In this document: in pieces, positions 36,474 to 44,239 of the stretch
Layout: every line of letters begins with the position of its first letter
How positions within the stretch are numbered: the first letter of the stretch is position 1
From: CAZUGO01 sp964619935
Lineage (GTDB): Bacteria > Planctomycetota > Phycisphaerae > UBA1845 > CAIVHJ01
Assembly (NCBI GenBank): GCA_964619935.1
Contig: CAZUGO010000039.1
Coordinates: forward strand, 1-46,933
Length of the DNA: 46,933 bases
Direction: 5' to 3'
Translations under genes and position numbers: made by a program
The notes under the pieces: model-generated
What the model was told of the DNA's origin: nothing
Databases searched by the model: none
The model's input: only the letters and a program-made list of their open reading frames with translations

Positions 36474-36492
36474 ATGACGGGTTATCCGTCAT
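36474..36492. promoter_or_regulatory. palindromic operator, candidate upstream activating site
   Basis: A perfect inverted repeat, ATGACGG, 5 bases, CCGTCAT. It lies 19 bp before the regulator start codon and about 110 bp upstream of the -24 element of the divergent sulfate operon, the usual distance for a sigma-54 enhancer. Binding of the regulator there could activate the operon and limit its own expression. The sequence is seen; the role is inferred. Confidence 0.6.
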
Positions 36493-36594
36493 TAGACACG
36501 GTTAAGGCTATCATATCAGACGGCATTCACGCTTCAAGGTCAATAAAAGTGGCGGTTCCGTAGCCCAGACGTCGTTAATCGCGAATCGAACTCG

Positions 36595-36609
36595 TGGCAC
36601 GCCGAGTGC
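36595..36609 (+). promoter_or_regulatory. sigma-54 (-24/-12) promoter of the sulfate transporter operon
   Basis: TGGCACG at 36595-36601, four bases, then GTGC at 36606-36609, against the consensus TGGCACG-N4-TTGC: one mismatch, with the essential GG and GC at correct spacing. The start of transcription is expected near 36621, 74 bases before the sbp ATG. Confidence 0.75.
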
Positions 36610-36694
36610 TCTGGGTGCGGTGACGGAATCTTGGTCTTGATACGACTGGAGCGAGGCAGGACGTTCACGCTCGAGGGGACGGAAAGGGTTCGTA

Positions 36695-37762
36695 ATGAAA
36701 ACTCGAAACGCTTCGAAACGATGGCTACTGGCCGCGACCGTAACGCTGTTGGCTGGAACGGCACGCGCGGAGGTCCAGACGATCCTGAACGTATCGTACG
36801 ACCCGACGCGGGAGTTCTATCAGGAGTTCAACGCGGAGTTTGCCAAGCATTGGAAGGAGAAGACCGGACAGCGCGTTGCGATCAAGCAGTCACACGGCGG
36901 TGCCGGCAAACAGGCGCGGGCCGTGATTGATGGCCTTGAAGCTGACGTGGTCACGCTGGCCTTGGCCTACGATGTTGATGCGATTGCGGAGAAGGCCGGA
37001 CTGCTTCCAATCCATTGGCAATCGCGCCTGCCGCACAACAGCTCCCCTTACACGTCGACGATCGTCTTTCTCGTCCGCAAAGGCAACCCGAAGGGGATCA
37101 AGGACTGGGACGACCTGCTGAAGCCGGGTGTCGAGATCATTACCCCCAATCCAAAGACGTCGGGCGGGGCGCGATGGAACTACCTTGCGGCTTGGGGCTA
37201 CGTGTTGAAGCGCGAGCTCGGCGACCTGAGCAAGATCAATGATCCCTCGTACACGGAAGCGGTAAAGCAGGCCGAGGTGAAGGCCCGAGAGTTCATCGCG
37301 GGACTCTTCAAGAGGGTGCCGGTGCTTGATTCGGGCGCTCGTGGTTCAACGACGACTTTCGTGCAGCGCAAGATCGGCGACGTGTTCCTTTCGTGGGAAA
37401 ACGAAGCCTTCCTTGCCGTCAACGAGCTTGGACCTGAGAAGGTCGAGATCGTCGTGCCATCCGTGAGCATCCTAGCGGAACCGCCGGTCACACTGGTGGA
37501 CAAGTGCGTCGACAAGCACAGCACGCGCGACGTGGTGCAGGCGTACCTCGAATACCTGTACTCGCCTGTCGGTCAAGAGTTGGCCGCCAAACACTTCTAC
37601 CGCCCCGTGAGGCCGGAGCATGCGGACCCCGACGACCTCAAGCGATTTCCAAAGGTGGAGCGATTCACTGTGGGCGAAGCGTTCGGAGGTTGGCAAATGG
37701 CACAGAGGATGCACTTCGCGGACGGTGGCGTATTTGACCAGATCTACGCGCCGGGCCAATGA
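36695..37762 (+). CDS. sbp: sulfate-binding protein of sulfate ABC transporter
   Basis: A 355-residue periplasmic binding protein. A signal peptide with basic start (MKTRNASKRW) ends near ARAE. The mature start LNVSYDPTREFYQEFN, followed by QSHGGAGKQARAV, LALAYDVD, TPNPKTSGGARWNYL and FLSWENEA, is the standard Sbp/CysP pattern that binds sulfate (or thiosulfate) without metal. GGAAAGGG precedes the ATG. It is the first gene after the sigma-54 promoter, and cysT follows after 31 bp. Sulfate is the best guess; thiosulfate cannot be excluded. Confidence 0.95.
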   Translation: MKTRNASKRWLLAATVTLLAGTARAEVQTILNVSYDPTREFYQEFNAEFAKHWKEKTGQRVAIKQSHGGAGKQARAVIDGLEADVVTLALAYDVDAIAEKAGLLPIHWQSRLPHNSSPYTSTIVFLVRKGNPKGIKDWDDLLKPGVEIITPNPKTSGGARWNYLAAWGYVLKRELGDLSKINDPSYTEAVKQAEVKAREFIAGLFKRVPVLDSGARGSTTTFVQRKIGDVFLSWENEAFLAVNELGPEKVEIVVPSVSILAEPPVTLVDKCVDKHSTRDVVQAYLEYLYSPVGQELAAKHFYRPVRPEHADPDDLKRFPKVERFTVGEAFGGWQMAQRMHFADGGVFDQIYAPGQ

Positions 37763-37793
37763 CAGGGAACCTTCGGTCGGCAACGAGCGTGCC

Positions 37794-38627
37794 ATGAAAG
37801 CGGCCATACGAAAACCAAGCGTGATTCCGGGCTTCGGGCTGACCATGGGGTACACGCTGTTGTACCTGAGCCTGATCGTCCTGCTGCCCCTTTCGGCGCT
37901 CTGCGTGAAAACGAACTCGATGACGTGGGCGCGGTTCTGGGAAACGGTGACCGATCCGCGGGTAGTGGCCTCATACAAACTGACCTTTGGCGCGTCGTTC
38001 ATCGCCGCCACCATCAATGCGCTCTTCGGGTTCATCGTGGCCTGGACCCTGGTGCGCTATACGTTTCCCGGCAAGAGAATCGTGGACGCGCTGGTGGACT
38101 TGCCATTCGCACTTCCCACCGCGGTGTCGGGCATGGCGTTGACGGCGATCTATTCGCGGAACGGATGGGTCGGACAATGGCTGGAACCTGTGGGCATCAA
38201 GGCCGCGTTCTCTCCGCTCGGAGTGACGATCGCTCTGACGTTTATCGGTCTGCCGTTCGTTGTCCGGACGTTGCAACCGGCGCTCGAAGACCTGGATCCG
38301 GAAGTCGAAGAAGCCGCATCTTGCCTTGGGGCCAACCGGTTCAAGACCGTTCAGCGGGTGATTGTGCCGGCTATTCTTCCTGCGCTGCTTACGGGCTTTG
38401 CTTTGGCGTTCGCGCGAGCCGTCGGTGAATACGGTTCCGTCGTGTTCATTTCCGGCAACATGCCCATGCGGACGGAGATCGCCTCGCTGCTGATCATCAC
38501 CAAGCTGGAGCAGTATGACACGGCAGGAGCCACCGCCATCGCGGTGGTCATGCTGCTGGCATCGTTCGTTCTGTTGCTGGCGATCAACGTGCTGCAATGG
38601 TGGAGCCGGCGAGGCGCCCGAGCCTAA
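37794..38627 (+). CDS. cysT: sulfate ABC transporter permease CysT
   Basis: A 277-residue inner-membrane permease with about six helices. The EAA loop that docks with the ATPase is visible as EEAASCLGANRFKTVQRVIVP. PGFGLTMGYTLLYLSLIVLLPL and DLPFALPTAVSGMAL are typical CysT/CysU stretches. The ATG at 37794 was chosen since the longer open frame (from 37620) lies within sbp. CysW follows after 13 bp; the two form the membrane channel. Confidence 0.93.
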   Translation: MKAAIRKPSVIPGFGLTMGYTLLYLSLIVLLPLSALCVKTNSMTWARFWETVTDPRVVASYKLTFGASFIAATINALFGFIVAWTLVRYTFPGKRIVDALVDLPFALPTAVSGMALTAIYSRNGWVGQWLEPVGIKAAFSPLGVTIALTFIGLPFVVRTLQPALEDLDPEVEEAASCLGANRFKTVQRVIVPAILPALLTGFALAFARAVGEYGSVVFISGNMPMRTEIASLLIITKLEQYDTAGATAIAVVMLLASFVLLLAINVLQWWSRRGARA

Positions 38628-38640
38628 AGGGGGATTGCCG

Positions 38641-39543
38641 ATGAGTGCGGCTATTGCCATTCCAATCGTCCCGCCGCGCGAAGGCTCGTTCGCGTCCGCG
38701 CGGACCGAGGCTCGGTGGGTCCAGTGGGTTTTTATCGCAGTGTCGCTTCTGTTCCTTGGCGCGTTTCTTTTGCTGCCGCTCGCAGCGGTCTTCGTGGAAG
38801 CGCTGCGCAGCGGCGTTCAGGCCTATGTGGCCAGCCTGGTGGAACCGGACGCGCTGGCGGCAATGAACCTGACGCTGCTCGTTGCGGCCATCGCCGTTCC
38901 CGCGAATCTCGCGTTCGGCGTCGCTGCCGCCTGGGCCATTGCGAAGTTCGAGTTCCGCGGCAAGAGCGTCCTCATCACGCTGATAGATCTTCCCTTCGCG
39001 GTATCGCCGGTTATCAGCGGTCTGATCTACGTTCTGCTGTTTGGTTTACAGGGCTGGTTGGGGCCCTGGCTCGCGGAGCACGACATCAAGATCATCTTCG
39101 CAGTTCCAGGAATCGTACTGGCAACGATCTTCGTGACGTTTCCGTTCGTCGCCCGTGAGCTGATCCCGCTGATGCAAGAGCAAGGCACGGAGGACGAGCA
39201 AGCGGCGTTGTCGCTCGGGGCGAGCGGTTGGCAGACTTTCTGGCGCGTGACGCTGCCTAACGTGAAGTGGGCGCTGCTGTACGGCGTCATTCTTTGCAAC
39301 GCGCGGGCGATGGGCGAGTTCGGAGCGGTATCCGTTGTGTCGGGGCACATTCGCGGCCTGACCAACACCATGCCGCTGCACGTCGAGATTCTCTACAACG
39401 AATACAACTTCGTGGCCGCGTTCGCCGTGGCATCGCTGCTGGCGCTGCTCGCGCTGGTGACGCTGGCGGCCAAGACGCTCGTAGAGGCGAAGGCTCATCG
39501 CTCGGCACGGTTCCAATCGCGAAAGGGGGAGGCGGGACGATGA
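38641..39543 (+). CDS. cysW: sulfate ABC transporter permease CysW
   Basis: A 300-residue permease, partner of CysT. The EAA loop is seen as EQAALSLGASGWQTFWRVTLP. The sequences DLPFAVSPVISGLIYVLLFG and MGEFGAVSVVSGHIRGLTNT are CysW hallmarks. AAGGGGGATT lies 5-15 bases before the ATG at 38641. Its stop overlaps the cysA start as ATGA, so the ATPase is translationally coupled. Confidence 0.93.
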   Translation: MSAAIAIPIVPPREGSFASARTEARWVQWVFIAVSLLFLGAFLLLPLAAVFVEALRSGVQAYVASLVEPDALAAMNLTLLVAAIAVPANLAFGVAAAWAIAKFEFRGKSVLITLIDLPFAVSPVISGLIYVLLFGLQGWLGPWLAEHDIKIIFAVPGIVLATIFVTFPFVARELIPLMQEQGTEDEQAALSLGASGWQTFWRVTLPNVKWALLYGVILCNARAMGEFGAVSVVSGHIRGLTNTMPLHVEILYNEYNFVAAFAVASLLALLALVTLAAKTLVEAKAHRSARFQSRKGEAGR

Positions 39544-40664
39544 GCATTGAGGTTCGCCACATCAATAAGACGTTCGGCGATTTCGCCGCGCTCAAGGACG
39601 TATCGCTGCACGTGCCGACGGGTGAGCTGGTCGCGCTGCTGGGACCGTCCGGTTCGGGCAAGACCACGCTGCTGCGTATCATCGCCGGGCTGGAGTTCGC
39701 CGATCCGGGCAGCGGTCCAGTGCTCTTCCAGGATAAGGATGTCGCTCGCCGTCGTGTCGGCGATCGACGGGTTGGATTCGTCTTCCAGCACTACGCACTC
39801 TTCCGCCACATGACCGTGCATGAAAACGTCGCCTTCGGTCTGCGCGTGCGACCTCGCAAATACCGGCCATCGAAGGACGTCATCGGTGCTAGGGTGCATC
39901 AGCTCCTGGAACTTGTGCAGTTGGATCACCTCGCCGGACGCTTTCCGTATCAGTTGTCGGGTGGCCAGCGGCAACGGGTCGCGCTCGCCCGCGCCTTGGC
40001 CGTCGAGCCCGAGGTGTTGTTGCTGGACGAACCGTTTGGTGCGCTCGACGCCAAGGTCCGCAAGGAATTGCGCACGTGGCTGCGGCGTTTGCATGATGAG
40101 CTTAACGTCACCAGTGTTTTTGTAACCCATGATCAGGATGAGGCGCTGGAGGTCGCTGACCAGATCGTGGTGATGAACCAGGGCCGCGTCGAACAGGCCG
40201 GTACACCCGACGAGGTATTCCATCATCCCAAAACGGAATTCGTGCTGCACTTCCTGGGCGAAGTGAATCAGTTTCATGGCCGGGTTGATTCCGACCGCGT
40301 GCACTTGGGTCCGATCGAACTTCCGTTTGACACGAAGGGACAGGCGGTGGCGGGCGCGGCGCGCGTGTTCGTTCGACCCCACGACGTGACGATCGACACC
40401 AAGACCAACGGCCTGCCTTCTATTCAGGCCACAATTCTGCGCATTCATTCTGCCGGCCCGTCGGTTCGCGTCGAGCTAAGGACCTCCGCCGGACAAACAC
40501 TCACCGCGGAGTTATCGCAGGAGCGCTTTGGAACCATGCACTTGGAGCCGGGCGCATCAGTTTACGTGCGGCCCCGCCACATTCGCGTGTTCAGCGAGCC
40601 GGAAGGCGCTGCCATTCGAACAAGCGCGGAAGACCGCACCGTCACGCCCCACTCCCAAGAGTGA
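39540..40664 (+). CDS. cysA: sulfate ABC transporter ATP-binding protein CysA
   Basis: A 374-residue ATPase. Walker A GPSGSGKTT is near residue 36, the signature is LSGGQRQRVALARAL, Walker B is LLLDEPFGALD, and the H-loop is VFVTHDQDEA. The C-terminal part (after about 240) is the TOBE/CysA regulatory domain with FVRPHDVTI. It starts within the cysW stop codon and ends the sbp-cysT-cysW-cysA operon. No T-run terminator is evident downstream. Confidence 0.95.
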   Translation: MSIEVRHINKTFGDFAALKDVSLHVPTGELVALLGPSGSGKTTLLRIIAGLEFADPGSGPVLFQDKDVARRRVGDRRVGFVFQHYALFRHMTVHENVAFGLRVRPRKYRPSKDVIGARVHQLLELVQLDHLAGRFPYQLSGGQRQRVALARALAVEPEVLLLDEPFGALDAKVRKELRTWLRRLHDELNVTSVFVTHDQDEALEVADQIVVMNQGRVEQAGTPDEVFHHPKTEFVLHFLGEVNQFHGRVDSDRVHLGPIELPFDTKGQAVAGAARVFVRPHDVTIDTKTNGLPSIQATILRIHSAGPSVRVELRTSAGQTLTAELSQERFGTMHLEPGASVYVRPRHIRVFSEPEGAAIRTSAEDRTVTPHSQE

Positions 40665-40839
40665 GTGAGGCGACTGATTGGACCAAGAGATAAGGGTCAA
40701 GTTAAGGGTGCAGGCGGCGCAACACTTGCCGAAGTGCTTGTCGGCGCCGCAAACGCCAAGGACCGTCTTGTCGCACAAGGAACGAGTAGGCACACGACGC
40801 GACGTAATTGGCATCTACCCGCGGCCCTTCTGGTCATTA

Positions 40840-41020
40840 CTGTGGCACCGCCGCCCACGCGGTCGACGAGGTAACGCAGGCGGTCCAGCCCCTAATCGAA
40901 GGCCTCGGTGCAGAACACCTGGCCCGGCGCCAAATCCTTGGCGAAGGGCAGCGACTTGAAGCCGAAGCAGCTGCGCAGGTGCGTCTCAATGCGAGGTCGT
41001 TCTTTGTTGTCTTTACTCAT
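40840..41020 (-). pseudogene. broken TniB/ExeA-like AAA+ ATPase fragment
   Basis: On the minus strand the ATG at 41020, preceded by GAGGAG, opens a frame whose residues 17-42 (CFGFKSLPFAKDL then QVFCTEAFD) match the N-terminus of ExeA/TniB-type ATPases that accompany Mu-like transposases. A TAG at 40892-40894 interrupts it where family members usually have Gln. The match resumes in frame as LDRLRYLVDR and then stops before the Walker A site. It overlaps the transposase remnant stop codon, the arrangement of an intact tniA-tniB operon. It is clearly non-functional. Confidence 0.65.
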
Positions 41021-41264
41021 GATCATGCTCCTCGCGCTTCAATTCGCCGTGCACTTCGAATTGCTCCTCCCATGGCGGCCGGTCGTCTATCTGCTGCGCC
41101 AGGTGCTCAAGCGACTGGAGATCAACGGGAGGCTTGCCCAGTGTCGGCTCCGGTGGCGGGTTGCGGCGCACGCGGCGATTGCCGGACAGGTCGACTGGGA
41201 AGACCTGCTCGGACTGCCCGCGCGGATCCTCGATCCACACACAGCGTAGTTCGAATGGATCGAA
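41013..41264 (-). pseudogene. C-terminal fragment of a Mu/TniA-like transposase
   Basis: About 80 residues on the minus strand: FDPFELRCVWIEDPRG, then VFPVDLSGNRRVRR, a Pro-rich link and a charged tail ELKREEHDHE. This is the pattern of the C-terminal beta-barrel and tail of DDE transposases of the Mu/TniA/IS481-like group. The catalytic core is absent: upstream the frame hits a stop at about 41283 and no further homology is seen. Its end overlaps the ATPase fragment, so this is the junction of a former two-gene transposition module. Confidence 0.6.
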
Positions 41265-41423
41265 CCAAGAACCCCCTGGCTGTCATACACCAGGACCTCC
41301 ACGGCCGTACGCCGGCGGCCTTCACAACTGAAGCGATCGAATCGACACAACTTGGGCGAGCTGGCTGTCCTGAGTCGACCCGAAAAATCGCGTTCTTGAT
41401 AGCGTCAATGCGATTCTTGGCTT

Positions 41424-41554
41424 GCTTAAGTTGCGGCGCGCGGTTTTTGGAAGCTGGCATTCTACCACTGAGTCACGCCCGCAAGTCGTTATAGAAAAAC
41501 CTTTTACGCACAAGAGCCCGCGCGGCTTAAGCTGTGCATGGGTGCAACTTAAGC
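41424..41554. repeat. 11-bp perfect inverted repeat pair
   Basis: GCTTAAGTTGC at 41424-41434 and its exact reverse complement at 41544-41554, 109 bases apart, enclosing the tRNA-Gly fragment. They could be ends of a small inserted element or mutation products; no flanking target duplication was recognised. Confidence 0.55.
41449..41482 (-). pseudogene. truncated tRNA-Gly (5' half)
   Basis: Read on the minus strand from 41482: acceptor strand GCGGGCG, TG, D-arm ACTCAGTGGTAGA, then the anticodon-stem strand CCAGC and TTCC. The match to bacterial tRNA-Gly ends in the anticodon loop; the 3' half, T-arm and acceptor complement are missing from the window. A TATAAC-like box lies just upstream (about 41491-41496), as expected if it was once a complete gene. 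It is not functional as a tRNA. Confidence 0.7.
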
Positions 41555-41657
41555 GACTCGGTACCCTGTTTATAACTGTTTTTTGGCCGGTCGCAAAAAC
41601 CTATGGGCGGAAGCGCACCCGCGCAGGACGGCGAACCGCTCGTTGAGCCAAGACTCG

Positions 41658-41686
41658 TTGGCGCTCACTCATTCGGGCAGTACAAT
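41658..41686 (+). promoter_or_regulatory. putative sigma-70 promoter of candidate small RNA
   Basis: TTGGCG at 41658-41663, exactly 17 bases, then TACAAT at 41681-41686. A start near 41693 is expected. It faces the hairpin-rich segment that ends in a terminator. Confidence 0.5.
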
Positions 41687-41692
41687 GAAACA

Positions 41693-41857
41693 CCGCATAG
41701 TTCCGGGGCTGGCATGGTACGGCTCGCCCAGGCAAGCCTCGTCGGAAGTAGTCGGATGACTAAGTAAAGGGCAGCTCGGTATATCCGAGAGGCTCGTTAT
41801 CAAGTAAGCCGGCGTGTTCGGGTGCCCCGAAGGCACTTAAACACGTCGGCTCTTTTT
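41693..41857 (+). ncRNA. candidate small structured RNA, about 165 nt
   Basis: A segment bounded by a sigma-70-like promoter and a strong intrinsic terminator, with no coding frame. Hairpins in order: GGCT/AGCC (41721-41738), CTCGG-TATAT-CCGAG (41775-41789) and a long terminal stem with nested GTGCC/GGCAC (41808-41850). It matches no RNA family I can recall. It may be a trans-acting RNA or an attenuator leader for the persulfide dioxygenase gene, whose start lies about 185 bp beyond the terminator. Confidence 0.45.
41808..41857 (+). terminator. rho-independent terminator with nested hairpin
   Basis: An 11-bp stem GCCGGCGTGTT (41808-41818) with AACACGTCGGC (41840-41850), containing one G-U pair, followed by TCTTTTTG. 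A second stem GTGCC/GGCAC (41822-41826 with 41832-41836) lies inside its loop. Confidence 0.75.
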
Positions 41858-42041
41858 GTTCTGGCAGTGTGAGGTCTCAGCGAAGCGGAGACAGATCATG
41901 AAAGCCTTCGTTGATCCTGTTCTTTCGGCCCATTGAGGCGATTCGCTATCAAGCGACTTCGCCAAGTGGCGCTGGCGTTGCAATTCCGGCTTTGTGCCGG
42001 GAGGCGCCCGGTTCAGGTTCGACACATCACAGGAGTCCATT

Positions 42042-43586
42042 ATGGCAACGTCACGTCGAGAGTTGCTCACGGAAGCGGGAGGCATCGGCCTAAAGAGTGT
42101 TCCTATGGCGACGGGAACCCTGGGCGCGGCGGACCCCAAGTCGCAGGCCGCCCCGCCAGCAAGCATGATCTTTGAGACGGTTCTTACCGAGGGGGTGGCC
42201 GCACTCTCATACCTGATCGGCGACAAGGCGACCGGCAAGGCCGCGGTCATCGACCCTAGGCGGGACGTCGAGCCGTACATCGAGCTGTCTCGCAAGCACG
42301 GGCTTGCCATCACCCACGTTCTCGAGACCCACATCCACGCCGATTTCGTCTCCGGGGCCCGCGAGCTCTGCGACCGTGCGGGGACCGCCAAGCCCTACCT
42401 TTCGGTGGAGGGTGGGGCGAAGTACGGGTTCGACCACGAGCCGCTCGAAGACGGCCACGCGATCGACCTCGGACGGGTGATTCTTCTCGCGAAGCACACC
42501 CCCGGCCACACGCCCGAGCACATGTCGTTTCTCGCCGCTGAAAGTAACTCCCGGGACACGCCGTTCGCCGTGTTCAGCGGCGACTGCCTGTTCGCCGACT
42601 CGGTCGGACGGCCCGACCTGCTCGGCAGCGACCAGACCGACATCCTCTCCCGGCAGCTCTTCGCGTCACTCCGCAAATTCTACCTGAAGCTCGACGACGG
42701 GGTGCGAGTCCACCCGGCGCACGGGGCTGGCTCGCCGTGCGGGGCCGACATCAGCGACCGCCTCGTGACCACCATCGGCTACGAGCGGCGGCACAACAAG
42801 GCGCTGCAGATCACCGACGAGGAGGAGTTCGTCGAGTTCACCGCGCACACCGCCCCGCCCGAGCCGCGGTACTACAAGCGGATGAAGAAGGTGAACGCGG
42901 ACGGACCGGAGGTGCTCGGCCGCCTGCCGAACTGCCCGCCGCTCTCGGCCAAGGAGTTTCAAAAGGCAGCCGCGGCGAAGGGCGCGCAGATCGTTGACAC
43001 CCGACAGATGCTCGCCTTCGGCGGGGGGCACATCGCTGGCGCGCTGAACATCGGCCTGCGGGCGGAGCTGTCGATCTGGGCCGGGTGGGTGCTCGATCCC
43101 GAGCGGCCGCTGTTCCTGGTGCTGCCGAAAGACACCGACTTGCCCGAGGTCCAGCAACTCCTGGGTCGCGTCGGGTACACAAGCTTCGGCGGCTTTCTGC
43201 TGAACGGGATCGAAGGCTGGGTGAACGCCGGACTGCCGCTTGAGACGCTGCCGCAGATGACTGTTCGCGAAGTGAACGAGGTGCGGGACGACCTCCAGGT
43301 GCTCGACGTTCGGTCGCCCGAGGAGTGGGAAGCAGGGCACGTGCCAGGCGCGGTGTACATCTTTCTCCCAGAGGTGGAGAAGAAGGCCACCCGTCTCTCG
43401 AAAGAGCAGCCCATCGCTGTCACCTGCGACAGCGGGTATCGCGCGAGCTTGGGCGCGAGCCTGCTACAGCGGGCCGGCTTCGCTGAAGTGCGGAACGTCC
43501 CCGGCAGTTGGAAGGCGTGGAGGGCGGCCGAACTCCCGGTGGAGAAACCCGCGGAAGACAAGAAGGCGTCGGACACCGACCGCTGA
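42042..43586 (+). CDS. persulfide dioxygenase-like MBL protein fused to two rhodanese domains
   Basis: A 514-residue protein of the CstB-like type. Residues 40-290 are an MBL domain with ETHIHADFVSG, HTPGHTPEH and FSGDCLF supplying iron ligands of the ETHE1/persulfide dioxygenase group; it would oxidise glutathione- or other persulfides to sulfite. The first rhodanese domain (about 320-415) has no active-site Cys. The second (about 425-500) has Cys462 in CDSGYRAS and should be active. The N-terminus carries SRRELL, a possible twin-arginine signal, which would be unusual. AGGAG precedes the ATG at 42042. Two YeeE/YedE genes follow in line. Confidence 0.88.
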   Translation: MATSRRELLTEAGGIGLKSVPMATGTLGAADPKSQAAPPASMIFETVLTEGVAALSYLIGDKATGKAAVIDPRRDVEPYIELSRKHGLAITHVLETHIHADFVSGARELCDRAGTAKPYLSVEGGAKYGFDHEPLEDGHAIDLGRVILLAKHTPGHTPEHMSFLAAESNSRDTPFAVFSGDCLFADSVGRPDLLGSDQTDILSRQLFASLRKFYLKLDDGVRVHPAHGAGSPCGADISDRLVTTIGYERRHNKALQITDEEEFVEFTAHTAPPEPRYYKRMKKVNADGPEVLGRLPNCPPLSAKEFQKAAAAKGAQIVDTRQMLAFGGGHIAGALNIGLRAELSIWAGWVLDPERPLFLVLPKDTDLPEVQQLLGRVGYTSFGGFLLNGIEGWVNAGLPLETLPQMTVREVNEVRDDLQVLDVRSPEEWEAGHVPGAVYIFLPEVEKKATRLSKEQPIAVTCDSGYRASLGASLLQRAGFAEVRNVPGSWKAWRAAELPVEKPAEDKKASDTDR

Positions 43587-43614
43587 ACGAATGCTCGTGA
43601 AAGGAAACAGATCC

Positions 43615-44211
43615 ATGACACGAACCACCTTGGCGGTGGTCGCACTGGCGCTTGCCACCCCCGGCCTGGCTTTCGCGACCACGCCGGGAACCGACCCGCT
43701 AGCTTACCCCGGGCCCGCGTGGCCGCCGTACCTCGTGGGGGCGCTCATCGGTCTGCTGTCGATGGCGACTTTTTATTTCTCGGACAAGCCGCTGGGGGCG
43801 TCCACGGCGTACGCCCGGCTAGCGGGGATGGTGGGCAAGCTGTTCGCCCCGCGGCACACGGAATCGTTGAAATACTACCAGGACTTCAAGCCGAAGGTCG
43901 ACTGGGGGGTCATGCTCGTCGTCGGGGCCGTCGGCGGGGCATTCCTCGCCGCGTGGCTGGGGGGCGAGTTGACCGGGGAATGGCTGCCGGAGATGTGGAC
44001 CGCCCGGTTCGGGGAGCGCAGTTTGGGCCTGCGGCTGGGGGTTGCGTTCGTGGGCGGGGGGCTGATGGCGTTCGGCGCCCGGATGGCCGGCGGGTGTACC
44101 AGCGGGCACGGGATCAGTGGCGCCATGCAACTGTCGGTCGGATCGTGGGTCGCGGTCGTGTGCTTCTTCGTCGGCGGGATCGCCACCGCGTTTCTGATGT
44201 TCCGGGTGTAG
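43615..44211 (+). CDS. YeeE/YedE-family sulfur transporter, first half
   Basis: A 198-residue membrane protein with a cleavable-looking or first helix at the N-terminus and about four further helices. The conserved GGCTSGHGISG near residue 160 holds the Cys that relays thiosulfate in YeeE. The start is taken at the ATG 43615 with AAAGGAA upstream; an in-frame ATG at 43591 is possible. Together with the next gene it makes a split, two-subunit form of the transporter. It follows the persulfide dioxygenase gene by 28 bp. Confidence 0.88.
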   Translation: MTRTTLAVVALALATPGLAFATTPGTDPLAYPGPAWPPYLVGALIGLLSMATFYFSDKPLGASTAYARLAGMVGKLFAPRHTESLKYYQDFKPKVDWGVMLVVGAVGGAFLAAWLGGELTGEWLPEMWTARFGERSLGLRLGVAFVGGGLMAFGARMAGGCTSGHGISGAMQLSVGSWVAVVCFFVGGIATAFLMFRV

Positions 44212-44239
44212 CCGGCGCCCTCGGCCGGGAGACGAGACG

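Larger units (their letters stand above)
40665..42041. other. decayed inter-operon region
   Basis: About 1.4 kb without an intact protein gene. From left to right it holds remnants of a transposition ATPase and transposase (minus strand), an inverted repeat enclosing a truncated tRNA-Gly, a more AT-rich stretch, and a candidate small RNA with promoter and terminator; each is listed separately. Base composition is visibly less GC-rich than the flanks around 41480-41620. Confidence 0.6.

Noticed and set aside
41449..41482. Functional tRNA-Gly
   Set aside because: Only the 5' half exists; T-arm, 3' acceptor strand and complete anticodon arm are missing.
41693..41857. Resemblance to a CRISPR tracrRNA (CGTTATCA next to terminal hairpins, near transposition remnants)
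   Set aside because: No cas gene, repeat array or anti-repeat is present; an 8-base match is expected by chance. Kept only as an unclassified small RNA.
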